47,906 nt of DNA, from positions 1 to 47,906 of the forward strand of contig NZ_JACHVA010000069.1 in assembly GCF_014230055.1 (NCBI RefSeq). The letters are read 5' to 3'. Positions within the stretch are counted from its first letter, which is position 1. Every line of letters begins with the position of its first letter. The DNA comes from Puniceicoccus vermicola (GTDB lineage: Bacteria; Verrucomicrobiota; Verrucomicrobiia; Opitutales; Puniceicoccaceae). Made by a program: the position numbers and the translations under genes. Positions 7,869 through 17,600 of the stretch are shown here, in pieces. The notes beneath the pieces were generated by a model that made no database searches, was not told where the DNA came from, and saw only the letters and a list, made by a program, of their open reading frames with translations.

Positions 7869-9368
7869 ATGCCAGAAACCGAGAAAGACAGTCTTCCCCG
7901 AATCCTGATCGTCGATGATGATAATGAGATTCGCTATTCCTTGAAACGAGTCTTAGGGAAATTGGACGCTGAACTCCTTGAAGCAGGTAGCGGCGAGGAA
8001 GGCCTCAAGGTTGCAGAGAAGGAGAAGCCCGAGGTAATTCTTCTGGATAACCGGATGGGCGGAATCAGCGGAATGGAGACTCTTCAGAACCTGCGTTCCC
8101 TCGGCGGCGGCTCTGTCATCATTATGATGACGGCGCACGGAACGACGCAGACGGCGATCGAGGCCATGAAGTACGGCGCTTTCGATTATCTCATGAAGCC
8201 CTTCGAGCCGGAAAAGATTCTCGATTTGGTCAAAAAGGGACTGCGGGCACACAAGGATCGCCGATCCTCGGGTAATTACGAATCCAAGCTCAAAGTCGAG
8301 GACTATGCCGAAGGGATCGTCGGAAGCTCCGAGGGCATGCAGCTCGTCCTGAAGCAGGTCGGGCAAGTGACGGCCAGTGATGCGACCGTGATGATCACTG
8401 GAGAGAGTGGAACGGGGAAGGAACTCGTCGCTCGCTGTATCCATGACCACAGCCTCCGTTCGAAGAAGACTTTTATCGCTGTCAATTGCGCAGCGATTCC
8501 CGACAACCTGATTGAGAGCGAACTTTTCGGACACGAGAAGGGTTCTTTTACGGGAGCGACTTCCCAGCGACAGGGGAAATTTGAACTTTGCGACGGGGGC
8601 ACGCTCTTTCTCGACGAGATTGGCGATATGGCTCTGCCCACGCAGACCAAGATCCTCCGGGCGATTCAGGAGGGAGAAATTCAGCGGGTCGGTGGAACTT
8701 CTCCGATCCAGGTGAATGTTCGGGTTATCGCGGCGACCAATCGGGACATCGAGGAAATGGTCAAAACGCAGGATTTCCGCGAAGACCTTTACTACCGTCT
8801 CAACGTCTTCCGGATTCGGATCCCCCCCTTGCGCGATCGCCGGGACGATATCCCGGAGATCATCGACTACCATCTGCAGCGTTTGGCGAAGCAGAAGAAG
8901 ATCCGCCCACGTAGCATATCTGCCGAGGCCTTGGAGGTGATGAAGGCCCAGCCTTGGAACGGAAACGTTCGGGAACTGGAGAATGTTGTCTACCGAAGTG
9001 CGGTAGTCGCCCAGGGGTCGACGATCCTAGTCGCCGATTTGCCAGCAGATCTGGAAGGTCGAGAAGGAACAGACCCCATTGCTGCTCCGGCAGCTCCCTC
9101 CCGAGTGGAAAATGAGGTTCCGTCCACTGGAACGGACCCCGTCAGTCAGGATCAGGGGGAGGAATCCCTCTTCGATGCCCTCTTTAATACCTTGGTGACA
9201 AAGGAAGAGGGACGTTTGCTTCAAGCCGTTGAATATGCGATGATTCGCCGGTCGATGGATCATTTCGAAAACAATCAGGCCAAGGCCGCATCTCTCCTCG
9301 GGATGTCGAAAAGCACTTTGAGAACCCGACTTTCCCTGCTCCGGGCGGAGGAAAGCAAAAGCGAATAA
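7869..9368 (+). CDS. NtrC-family sigma54-dependent response regulator
   Basis: A 499-residue transcriptional activator. The receiver domain (about 10-125) has the DDD acidic pocket near 16-18, phospho-acceptor D60 and K110. The AAA+ domain (about 148-390) has Walker A GESGTGKE (178-185), the sigma54-contacting loop as GSFTGA (225-230) in place of the usual GAFTGA, and Walker [12 protein letters not shown]. After a linker, a Fis-type helix-turn-helix closes the protein ([20 protein letters not shown]). The start at 7869 gives a normal N-terminus; the frame is also open from an ATG at 7809. A possible sigma70 promoter (TTGCCA 7827, 17-nt spacer, TAATCG 7850) precedes it. The ketosynthase starts 2 nt after its stop. 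No cognate kinase is adjacent. Confidence 0.92.
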   Translation: MPETEKDSLPRILIVDDDNEIRYSLKRVLGKLDAELLEAGSGEEGLKVAEKEKPEVILLDNRMGGISGMETLQNLRSLGGGSVIIMMTAHGTTQTAIEAMKYGAFDYLMKPFEPEKILDLVKKGLRAHKDRRSSGNYESKLKVEDYAEGIVGSSEGMQLVLKQVGQVTASDATVMITGESGTGKELVARCIHDHSLRSKKTFIAVNCAAIPDNLIESELFGHEKGSFTGATSQRQGKFELCDGGTLFLDEIGDMALPTQTKILRAIQEGEIQRVGGTSPIQVNVRVIAATNRDIEEMVKTQDFREDLYYRLNVFRIRIPPLRDRRDDIPEIIDYHLQRLAKQKKIRPRSISAEALEVMKAQPWNGNVRELENVVYRSAVVAQGSTILVADLPADLEGREGTDPIAAPAAPSRVENEVPSTGTDPVSQDQGEESLFDALFNTLVTKEEGRLLQAVEYAMIRRSMDHFENNQAKAASLLGMSKSTLRTRLSLLRAEESKSE

Positions 9369-9370
9369 CC

Positions 9371-10609
9371 ATGGAAGACGACCGTAGGATCGTGATTACT
9401 GGCGTAGGACTGACTGCGCCCAATGGAAATGATTTGTCGGAGTTTCGGACAAATCTTCTGGAGTGCCGCCCCCGGATCGGAAAGCTGGACCTGCGCTACA
9501 TGGGGGAAACTCCGGCAGGGATTTGCGATTTCGATGCGCTGCGCCACCAGAAGAAGCGCGAACTTCGAGTGGGAACCCGGGCCGGAAGTGTCTCCATCTA
9601 TTGCGCCCGCGAAGGGTTGGCCGACTCCGGGCTTGAGTGGGAGTCGATGGACACCAACCGCATCGGAGTCTATGTCGGCACCACTGAACACGGAAACGTC
9701 GAAACCGAGAATGAGGTCTACAATATCTCCCAATTCGATTACGACACCCGCTTCTGGTCCCATCACCACAATCCGCGGACGGTGGCGAACAATCCGGCTG
9801 GGGAAATTACTCTGAATCTTGGGATTCACGGTCCGCACTATACGATCGGGGCTGCTTGCGCCGCCGGGAATGCCGGAATGATCCAAGGGGCTCAGATGCT
9901 GCTTCTCGGTGAAGTGGACGTCGCTGTGGCTGGAGGAGTGAGTGAGAGCATTCGTAGTTTTGGGATTTTTGCCGGATTCCGCAGTCAGGGAGCTCTCGCG
10001 ACCCATGAGGACCCCAATCAAGCCAGCCGCCCCTTTGATATGGGCCGCAACGGCATTGTCGTAAGTGAGGGTGGGGCTCTCTACGTTCTCGAGCGTTTGA
10101 GTGATGCCAAGAAGCGCGGAGCCAAGATTTATGCCGAACTCAGTGGGTGGTGCATCAACTCCGATGCCTCCGACTATGTGCTCCCGAATTCTGAGCGTCA
10201 GTCGGAATGCATGACCCGGGCGTTGAAGATGGCCCAGATGAACCCAGAGGACATCGGAATCTTGAGCACCCACGCCACGGCAACGAAGCAGGGCGATATT
10301 CAGGAGTGTAAGGCAATTCGTTCGGTATTTGGGAATTCGAAGACCACTCACATCAACAATACCAAGAGTTACATCGGTCACTGCATGGGAGCCGCCGGAG
10401 CCTTGGAATTGGCGGGGAATATTCCTTCCTTCGATGACGGGATTGTCCATCCAACGATCAATGTGGATAGCCTTGACCCGGAATGCGAATTGCCCAACTT
10501 GGTCATTAATGAGCCGAAAGAGGGTGTCCCCGTGAACGCCATTCTGAACAGCTCATTCGGGATGCTGGGAATCAACTCGGCCCTGATCATCCGCAAATTT
10601 ACCGATTAA
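9371..10609 (+). CDS. Beta-ketoacyl-ACP synthase (KAS II / FabF-like)
   Basis: A 412-residue thiolase-fold condensing enzyme that joins an acyl group to a malonyl-ACP-derived unit. The Cys-His-His triad is complete: C163 in GAACAAGNAGM, H301 in STHATATKQGD and H337 in KSYIGHCMGAAGALE, with K332. The active-site contexts differ from housekeeping FabF (TACATGT, NAHGTST, NSxxGH), which points to a specialised paralogue. The insert NISQFDYDTRFWSHHHNP around 118-135 is also unusual. It lies between the regulator and a dedicated ACP, 2 nt and 11 nt away. The product is unknown; a polyene, alkyl or unusual fatty chain is an inference from the neighbours. Confidence 0.9.
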   Translation: MEDDRRIVITGVGLTAPNGNDLSEFRTNLLECRPRIGKLDLRYMGETPAGICDFDALRHQKKRELRVGTRAGSVSIYCAREGLADSGLEWESMDTNRIGVYVGTTEHGNVETENEVYNISQFDYDTRFWSHHHNPRTVANNPAGEITLNLGIHGPHYTIGAACAAGNAGMIQGAQMLLLGEVDVAVAGGVSESIRSFGIFAGFRSQGALATHEDPNQASRPFDMGRNGIVVSEGGALYVLERLSDAKKRGAKIYAELSGWCINSDASDYVLPNSERQSECMTRALKMAQMNPEDIGILSTHATATKQGDIQECKAIRSVFGNSKTTHINNTKSYIGHCMGAAGALELAGNIPSFDDGIVHPTINVDSLDPECELPNLVINEPKEGVPVNAILNSSFGMLGINSALIIRKFTD

Positions 10610-10620
10610 CCCCTTTCAAA

Positions 10621-10875
10621 ATGACAAAAGAAGAAGTTCAGAAAATCGTTCTCGAAATTATTGAGGAGATCGCTCCCGATGAGGATGTCTCCTCGATCAA
10701 ACCGGAGGTCCGTCTCAGGGATCAACTCGATCTCGATTCCATGGACTTCCTGGATATCGTGATGGAGCTTCGCAAGAAGTACGGGATTGAAGTCCCTGAG
10801 GAAGATTATCCCAAGCTGGCCAGCCTCGAAAGCTGCGGAGAATACCTAACTCCGAAATTTAACGAGAAAACCTGA
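10621..10875 (+). CDS. Acyl carrier protein
   Basis: An 84-residue acidic protein that carries acyl chains on a phosphopantetheine arm. The attachment Ser is residue 40 in DQLDLDSMDFLDIVMEL, which fits the DSL/DSM motif at the start of helix II. The protein is slightly longer than housekeeping AcpP (about 78). Its tight position between a ketosynthase and a FAD oxidoreductase suggests a dedicated carrier for that pathway. The start is preceded by CCCCTTTCAAA, with no Shine-Dalgarno motif. Confidence 0.93.
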   Translation: MTKEEVQKIVLEIIEEIAPDEDVSSIKPEVRLRDQLDLDSMDFLDIVMELRKKYGIEVPEEDYPKLASLESCGEYLTPKFNEKT

Positions 10876-10903
10876 TCCGCAGGCGCGGATTTCGGGCGGG
10901 TTC

Positions 10904-12328
10904 ATGGATCTTGGTGTCGCCCGTATGAGTGATTATTACGATGTAGTTGTCATCGGAGCCGGGATGTCCGGCTTGGCGGCGGCAATTCGGGTTGCCCTCG
11001 CGGGTAAGTCCGTTGTCGTCCTAGAGAAACACGAGGCACCCGGTGGGCTGAATAGCTTTTACCGGCAGGATGGTCGTGTTTTCGATGTCGGGCTCCACGC
11101 TCTGACGAACTATGCCGAGAAGGGGCAGAAACGTGCTCCGCTGAATAAGATCTTCCGGCAGCTGCGCATCCCCCGTGAAGCCTTCGACCTGAACCCTCAA
11201 GTGGGTTCACGGATCCGGTTTCCAGAAGCCAGTCTGGCCTTCACAAATGATCCGGCCCGATTGGAGGAAGAGATCGCCACGCATTTCCCTGATTGCATTG
11301 ATGGCTATCGGGAAGTCGTCCGCTTCGTAGAGGAGCGGGATGCGACTGCTCTCACGGATCGCGGAGAGATGGCTGGACCTTTTCTTCGCGAGAAGATTGC
11401 GGATCCTCTTCTGCGGGAGATGCTTCTTTGCCCGATTCTTTATTATGGAAGCGCGACCGAAGATGATCTCGACCTCGATCAGTTTGTCATCCTCTTTCGC
11501 TCCCTCTTCTTAGAGGGCTTTTCCCGGCCCGTAGAGGGAGTTCGAACCATTGTCCGGGCTCTCCTGAAGAAATTGAAGGAAGTCGGCGGAGAGCGTCGTA
11601 TGCGCTGCGGAGTGGCCCGCATCCTAACCGAATCCGGCAAAGCGACCGGTCTCGAACTCGACGATGGCACAACTCTTCGCACCGGAACCATTCTCTCGAG
11701 TGCCGGGCTCGTCGAGACCAATGAGCTCTGTGGTGTCCGCGAGGATCGCGAACGGGTGGGGCGCCTCTCGTTTGTCGAAACGATTTCTGTCTACCACGAG
11801 AATCCCGGTAATTTCGGTTGGGAGGACACGATTACCTTTTTCTCGACTCGGCGCCCATTTCGCTACCAACGCCCTCAGGATGACCTTGTGGATCCCTGCA
11901 GCGGCGTCATCTGCATCCCGAATCACTATCAATACGAAGAAGGTCGATCGCTGAAGGAAGGATTGGTTCGTTTGACGGCCCTCGCGAATTACGATCGATG
12001 GAAGTCCCTCCCCGCGGAAGAGTACCAAGTCGCGAAGACCGATTGGTTCCGCAGGCTGCAGGAAGTCGCCCGTGAGGTGCTGCCGGTTCCCACCAAGGAT
12101 CCGACTCACTCCTTAGTCGGCCGGGATATGTTCACTCCTTTGACTGTTGAGAAATTTACCGGTCACCTCGGCGGGGCGGTCTATGGATCCTCGCAGAAGG
12201 CTAAAGATGGACGGACCGACTTTGAGAATCTATACCTTTGCGGTACCGATCAGGGCTTCCTCGGCATCGTCGGTGCCATGCTGAGCGGGATCTCGATCGC
12301 GAATCGGTACGTGGTCGCTGGGGAGTAG
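10904..12328 (+). CDS. FAD-dependent oxidoreductase, phytoene desaturase-like
   Basis: A 474-residue flavoenzyme of the CrtI/amine-oxidase fold. The N-terminal dinucleotide-binding motif VVVIGAGMSGLAAAIRVA and the following EKHEAPGG are canonical. The C-terminal FAD motif reads NLYLCGTDQGFLGIVGAML SGISIAN. An ATG seven codons in (10925, MSDYYD) gives the more usual N-terminus; both starts lack a ribosome binding site. Family members desaturate, isomerise or saturate polyene-like chains. With the ketosynthase and ACP upstream, the simplest inference is modification of an acyl chain made by those two, possibly while it is still ACP-bound. Carotenoid synthesis is less likely, since no phytoene synthase is present. 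Confidence 0.85.
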   Translation: MDLGVARMSDYYDVVVIGAGMSGLAAAIRVALAGKSVVVLEKHEAPGGLNSFYRQDGRVFDVGLHALTNYAEKGQKRAPLNKIFRQLRIPREAFDLNPQVGSRIRFPEASLAFTNDPARLEEEIATHFPDCIDGYREVVRFVEERDATALTDRGEMAGPFLREKIADPLLREMLLCPILYYGSATEDDLDLDQFVILFRSLFLEGFSRPVEGVRTIVRALLKKLKEVGGERRMRCGVARILTESGKATGLELDDGTTLRTGTILSSAGLVETNELCGVREDRERVGRLSFVETISVYHENPGNFGWEDTITFFSTRRPFRYQRPQDDLVDPCSGVICIPNHYQYEEGRSLKEGLVRLTALANYDRWKSLPAEEYQVAKTDWFRRLQEVAREVLPVPTKDPTHSLVGRDMFTPLTVEKFTGHLGGAVYGSSQKAKDGRTDFENLYLCGTDQGFLGIVGAMLSGISIANRYVVAGE

Positions 12329-12451
12329 AGGGTTCTCCGAGCGGCAAACCTGTGTCCGCACCTAACTTTTCGGAACGGCGCTTCTGGAAAAGCCTGTCGA
12401 GTGCGTAGAGGCGCGGCGACCTTTGCGGCGGGTTTGTGAGATTATAGTCTC

Positions 12452-12935
12452 GAATCGCACGACTGAAGTCATGCGAGAACGGAGAGGTTGGCGATTGACT
12501 TTAGTCATTCGGGAAAAGCGGTCTTGCCGCTTTTGTTTTGCGGGGAAGCTACGGCGTTGCGGAGAGGTCGGTTCTGGGGTTGTGCGGGAATCGCACGACT
12601 GAAGTCATACGAGAACGGAGAGGTTGCCGATTGGCTTTAGTCATTCGGGAAAAGCGGTCTTGCCGCTTTTATTTTGCGGGGAAGCTACGGCGTTGCGGAG
12701 AGGTCGGTTCTGGGGTTGTGCGGGAATCGCACGACTAAAGTCATGCGAGAACGCTGAGGTTGCCGATTGACTTTAGTCATTCGGGAGAAGCGGTCTTGCC
12801 GCTTTTGTTTTGCGGGGAAGCTACGGCGTTGCGGAGAGGTCGGCTCTGGGGTTGTGCAGGAATCGCACGACTAAAGTCATGCGAGAACGCAGGGGTTGGC
12901 GATTGACTTTAGTCATTCGGAAAAAGCGGCCTTTC
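12452..12935. repeat. 136-bp tandem array of palindromic elements (family B)
   Basis: Units begin with GAATCGCACGACT at 12452, 12588, 12724 and 12860, an exact 136-nt spacing; the last unit is partial. Each unit holds an imperfect palindrome (GCACGACTAAAGTCATGC, with G in place of the middle A in some copies), a second GACTTTAGTC palindrome, and a third hairpin AAAAGCGG / CCGCTTTT. The array lies between the convergent oxidoreductase and channel genes and ends a few bases from the channel's stop. The 120 nt before the array (12329-12451) show no gene. ORFs read through the array are repeat artefacts. Confidence 0.92.
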
Positions 12936-12941
12936 GGCTTT

Positions 12942-14000
12942 CTATGGACTGAGGACGGCGTTGAGCTGGTCCTGCCACTCTTGGGTCTGCGTCAGCTGGA
13001 GAAGGAGAATATCCATTTTCTCCCGGTAGGGCGCCTGCGGGGGAAGAGCGATTCCGTAATTTTCGCGGGTGAACGTTGATTTGAGGATATCGATATGACG
13101 AAGATCGTCTTTGGCGACGTAGTATTCGAGGACAGGCTTATCATAGACCACGGCATCCCATTTGCCTTCTTCGAGTTCACTGAGCAAATCCTCGATGGAA
13201 TTAGAGGTGCGATAGGGAATCTTGAGCATGGAGAGCCAATCCGCGGAGGTGGAGCCTTTTACGGTAGCAGTTTTCACGTCGTTCAGGTCGCGGATGTCCT
13301 CGACTTTGCTGGAGAGCGTATCGCGGGTGAGGCTGGAGGCAAAGCCGGCCGTGAAACCCGAAATGATGATGATGGCCATAAACATCCAGATTAGGCCGAC
13401 GACCCTTCCCAAAAGAGTCTTGGGGGCTTTGTCCCCATATCCAACGGTCGTCATCGTCACCGCGGACCACCAGAGCCCGGCTCCGATCCCTTTACCGGGG
13501 CGTCCTCCAAATTCGTCTGGATTGTGTTTCCTCTCCGCGAGCCAAACGAAGAGCCCAACCACGGCAAGAAGGAGTAAGAGACTGAATACTGCCTGCAGAA
13601 AGCGGAGGGAGAAAATATTGCGCAAGGCCAGGATCCACATCTCGGTGTCGGTGTCACTCGCGGCGATGCCAATGCCGCTTTCAAAAAAGGAATGGGTAAA
13701 ATCAACGAGTTCCTCTCGATCGCTGGTGATGGAGAGCGCCGCAATTCCAGCATCGATCTGATTCTTTTCGAGGCTGTCGAAAATCTCGGTCAGAGACATC
13801 GTCTTGAACTCCGGAGTCCGATCCATCTCGGCAAGAATTTCTTCAATCAGCCAAACCGCGGGGCCACTCCAGTTCCCATTCTCATCCTGAATCGTGAAGG
13901 GTGGCGTTTCCTTGATCCCGATCGTAAAGGTCGATTCATCGGCTGCGCTGGCGAGCAAGGCGGGCATCCAAGAGAGGAGGAATATTGATAGAAATTTCAC
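12942..14000 (-). CDS. GluR0-like glutamate receptor potassium channel
   Basis: A 352-residue protein that fuses a periplasmic-binding-protein-type ligand domain with a K+ pore. A signal peptide (1-20) is followed by lobe S1 (TFTIGIKETPPF ... ALSITSDREELVDFTHSFFESGIGI). R95 sits where ionotropic receptors bind the ligand alpha-carboxylate. Membrane helix M1 is about 132-155. A pore loop carries the potassium filter TTVGYGD (184-190), and M2 is about 196-220. Lobe S2 (about 230-350) completes the clamshell. There is no M4 helix and no amino-terminal domain, as in cyanobacterial GluR0. The start is GTG at 14000 with no Shine-Dalgarno motif. Likely role: an amino-acid-gated K+ channel in the inner membrane. 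The ligand is not known. Confidence 0.92.
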   Translation of the reverse strand: MKFLSIFLLSWMPALLASAADESTFTIGIKETPPFTIQDENGNWSGPAVWLIEEILAEMDRTPEFKTMSLTEIFDSLEKNQIDAGIAALSITSDREELVDFTHSFFESGIGIAASDTDTEMWILALRNIFSLRFLQAVFSLLLLLAVVGLFVWLAERKHNPDEFGGRPGKGIGAGLWWSAVTMTTVGYGDKAPKTLLGRVVGLIWMFMAIIIISGFTAGFASSLTRDTLSSKVEDIRDLNDVKTATVKGSTSADWLSMLKIPYRTSNSIEDLLSELEEGKWDAVVYDKPVLEYYVAKDDLRHIDILKSTFTRENYGIALPPQAPYREKMDILLLQLTQTQEWQDQLNAVLSP

Positions 14001-14050
14001 GTCCCAAGGATAGTGAGAAAGATTTTGAGAATCATCAAGAAGGGAGGACG

Positions 14051-14074
14051 CGTAGTTTCAGTTTTGAAACTACG
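14051..14074. repeat. Perfect 10-bp hairpin (family D)
   Basis: CGTAGTTTCA and TGAAACTACG flank the loop GTTT. It lies 50 nt upstream of the GTG start of the channel gene. It resembles the other palindromes of the window in design but not in arm sequence. It could affect channel expression or simply be another interspersed element. Confidence 0.7.
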
Positions 14075-14120
14075 GCAGACCTTCGGATCGCAGAACCGCT
14101 GACCTGAATTCGAGTGAACT

Positions 14121-14342
14121 GTAAGTAGGGGAGTAGCTTTAGCTGCCCCCATCCACGTAGGTTTCGCTCAGGAATCTCAACAGCCTCTCCGCCCCGCAAG
14201 GCCGCGCAGCTAAAGCTGAGCGGATACTACAAGTTGGGGAGTAGCTTTAGCTGCCCCCATCCACGTAGGTTTCGCTCAGGAATCTCAACAGCCTCTCCGC
14301 CCCGCAAGGCCGCGCAGCTAAAGCTGAGCGGCTACTGTAAGT
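14121..14342. repeat. 108-bp tandem pair of family A elements, inverted
   Basis: Two units 108 nt apart (GGGGAGTAGCTTTAGCTG at 14128 and 14236). Read on the minus strand, they match the family A layout: a left palindrome CGCTCAGCTTTAGCTGCGC, a variable middle, and a right palindrome GGGGGCAGCTAAAGCT. The middle differs from the other arrays, while the two end palindromes are conserved. Confidence 0.9.
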
Positions 14343-14375
14343 TTCGGGATCCCCCAAAAAATGATAGTAATATTT

Positions 14376-14420
14376 CCCGGGGCGCTGCCCCGGGCTCACA
14401 GGTTTTGCACCGTTGGTGCA
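14376..14420. repeat. REP-like double GC hairpin
   Basis: CCCGGGGC / GCCCCGGG with a GCT loop (14376-14394) is followed by TGCACC / GGTGCA with a GTT loop (14406-14420). Both stems are perfect. This paired layout resembles REP/BIME elements mobilised by REP-associated tyrosine transposases; no such transposase lies in the window. Confidence 0.75.
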
Positions 14421-14512
14421 GGAGACTACGGTTCTGGTTAGGGAAGCGAGGAATCCTAAGTTTCGCCCTCTGGCTTTGCAGGAATATGTCTACGTTTCGC
14501 CCGTTGAAGTGA

Positions 14513-14626
14513 GAGTAGGGCCGCAGCTTCAGCTGCCCTCATCCCACGAAGGTTTCGCTCAGGAATCTCAACAGCCTCTCCGTGCCGCAAGGCCGCGCAA
14601 CTAATGCTGAGCGGCTACTTTGACCC
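14513..14626. repeat. Single diverged family A element
   Basis: One further inverted copy (GCAGCTTCAGCTGCCCTC near 14521, ending near TGAGCGGCTAC) lies 3 nt beyond the stop of the RND permease. It shares GGTTTCGCTCAGGAATC with the pair at 14121-14342, so the three copies probably arose by local duplication. One arm has decayed (CAACTAATGCTGAG). With the hairpins above, it accounts for most of the gene-free stretch 14001-14628. Confidence 0.8.
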
Positions 14627-14628
14627 GA

Positions 14629-17600
14629 CTACGCTTTCGGGGGCTCGATCGCTTTCGCCGGTTCGTCGTGGTCGTCGTCCCCGTCCTTATGCTTCCGGTG
14701 ACCGATCTTCTCAATCATGTAGAAGGTGGAGGGGATGACGAGAATGGAGATGACTGAGGCCGCGAGCATTCCGCCGATCACGGTGGTTCCAAGGATTCGG
14801 CGAGAGTTCATTCCGGCCCCGAGGGCGAAGTAGAGAGGCATACATCCGAGGATGAAGGCGAAGGAGGTCATGAGAATCGGCCGTAGACGCAGGCGGGCTG
14901 CTTCCAGGGCTGCTTCTCGGAGAGACTTTCCTTCCTCCAGGTATTGGGCTCGACCGTACTCAACAATGAGGATGGCATTCTTGGCCGCGAGTCCGATCAG
15001 CATCACCAAACCGATTTGAGCGTAAACGTTGTTCTGGAAATCCCGCACATCCAAGAAGATGAAGGCTCCCCCGACTGCGATGGGCAAGCTGATCAATACG
15101 CTGAACGGCAGGGACCAGCTCTCGTAAAGGGCCGCGAGAATCAGGAAGACAAAGGTCAGCGACAGAGCGAAAATCGCAGTGGGCGAAACGCCGTCAGCCG
15201 CCTTCTTTTCCTCATAGGACATACCGCTATAGCTGAAGCCCATGGAGGAATCCATCGTCTCTGCAAAAGTTTCCTCGAGAGCTGCCATGGCATCACCGCT
15301 GGAGTATCCGTCAGCGGCAGTGACATTCAACTGCGTAGAACGGTAAATGTCGTAGTGACGGATGTATTCGGGACCGTGCGTCTTTTCAGGCGTGGTAAAG
15401 ACATTGAGCGGAACAGGATCTCCGGCGTTGTTGCGGACGTAGAAGAGGTCTAAGTTGGCGATATCGGTGCGGAATGCCCCTTCGGCTTGGACGTAAACCT
15501 GCCACTGGCGTCCGAATCGATTGAAGTAATTGACGAAGGCTCCCCCCATGAAGGTTTGGAGAGTCTGGTAGACCGAAGAAAGGGGAACTCCTTGTTTGAG
15601 TACCTTGTCCTTATCGACGTCGACGTAGATCTGGGGGATCTTGGTCGAGAAATTGGTAGATGCCGAACCGATTGCAGGGTTGGCTGTCGCTGCTTCGATA
15701 AAGCGTTCTGTCTGCTGCTGCAGAAACTCGGGGCTACGCCCGCCCCGATCTTGGAGAATGAAAGTAACCCCACCGGAGGCTCCAATCCCGGGAATGGCCG
15801 GAGGCGGGAAGGCGAACCCGGTCGCACCGGGGATCGTTTGAATCCGCTCGTTGATCTCCTTGTAGATCGTTTTGAGATTCATGGTTTCCACGTTCTCGCT
15901 GGAGTAGCGATAGGACCATGGCTTCAGCGTGAATGCGATGAAGGAGCTGTAGGTATTTTGGACTCCGGAGAGCAGGTTGAATCCGGCTACGGTGACGGTG
16001 TGTTCGATGCCGGGAATGTCTTTCGTCACCTCATAGACTTGCTGATTCACCTCTGTGGTTCGTTCCAAGGAAGCGGCGGCGGGCAGATTCATTGAGGCGA
16101 AGAGATAACCTTGGTCCTCATCAGGGATAAATCCTGAAGAAAGACGGGATGCGCTGTAGCCCCCAATTCCTCCAACGATCACAATAATCCCGATGGCAAG
16201 AATCGACTTGCGCATGATGCCACCGCAGATGGCGACGTATTTTCCGGTGGCCTTTCCGAAATAGAGATTAAACTTGCCGTAGAACCATCCGAGTGGGCCG
16301 TGAGCTTTCTTCCGGGGGCGGAGAAGCAATGCGGATAGAGCCGGACTCAGCGTGAGAGCGTTAAAGGTCGAGATCAACACCGAGACCGCAATGGTGACCG
16401 CAAATTGTTGATAGAGTCGTCCCGTGATTCCCGGGATGAAAATCGTCGGGACGAACACGGCGACCAAGACCATACTGGTGCCGAAGATCGGTCCGCTCAC
16501 GTCCTTCATCGCTCGCATCGTCGCCTCCTTGGAGCCGAAGCCTTCTTCGATATACCTCTCGACAGCCTCCACGACGACAATGGCATCGTCCACCACCAAC
16601 CCGATGGCCAATACCAATCCGAAAAGGGACAGGGTGTTGATGGAGAACCCGAGGATCGGGAAAAAGATGAAAGTTCCGATGAGAGAGACCGGAACCGCGA
16701 TCAACGGAATAAGGGTGGCACGCCAACCTTGGAGGAAAATAAAGACCACGATAACCACCAGGACCAGGGCCTCGAAAAGCGTATCCTTAATTTCTTCAAT
16801 ACCGGCGGTGACCGCTTCAGTGGTGTCGAGAGCTACCGTGTATTCCATTCCATCCGGGAAGCTCTTCGCTGCCTCCTCCATGAGGCTCCGCGCATCTTCT
16901 GCCGCCTGCAGAGCGTTGGAACCCGGAGTCTGGTAGAGGGCGAGAATCGCGGAAGGTTTGCCATCGTAGACCCCGTTGACGGTATAGGTCTGCGAACCGA
17001 GTTCGATTCGGGCGATGTCCTTGACGCGAACGACGGAGCCGTCGGGATTGGCCCTAACGATGATGTCAGCGAATTGTTCCGGTTCGGTCAGACGGCCTTG
17101 GGCACTGACGGTGTAAGTGAATTCCTGGCCTGCGGGAACAGGGTCCCCCCCGATCTTACCCGCGGGGTTCACGGTGTTCTGGCTCTGGATGGCGTTAATG
17201 ATCTCGCTGACCGTAATGTTCCGGCTGGCGAGAACATTGGGATCCACCCAGATCCGCATAGCGTAATTGCCGGAACCGAACACGGTCACACTGGCAACCC
17301 CGCCGATGCGGGTAAAGGCGTCGTTCAGGTTGATGACCGCGTAATTTGCGAGGAAAAGGCTATCGAGGGAGTCGTCGGGTGAGGTCAATGCGAACATCAC
17401 GAGGGGAGAGGCCAATGACTTCTTGACGACGATCCCTTGGTTGGTGACGGAAGTCGGCACCTGCGACTGGGCTTGGCTGACCCGCATCTGGGTCAAAATC
17501 TGGTCCGTATCGGTGTCGGTCTCGACATCGAATGTCACGGTGAGATTCATCAATCCGTTGTTCGAACTGGTGGAGGTCATGTACTCCATCCCTTCGACCC

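Noticed and set aside
9275-10450. Minus-strand frame of 391 codons opposite the ketosynthase
   Set aside because: The plus strand carries a complete ketosynthase with its catalytic residues.
12538-13079. Plus-strand short ORFs in the 136-bp array
   Set aside because: They are in-frame readings of the repeat, giving the same peptide twice, and run into the antisense of the channel gene.
16405-17382. Long plus-strand frame of 325 codons opposite the RND permease
   Set aside because: It is fully antisense to a conserved permease, and its translation is a low-complexity mix of D, R, E and G with no domain.
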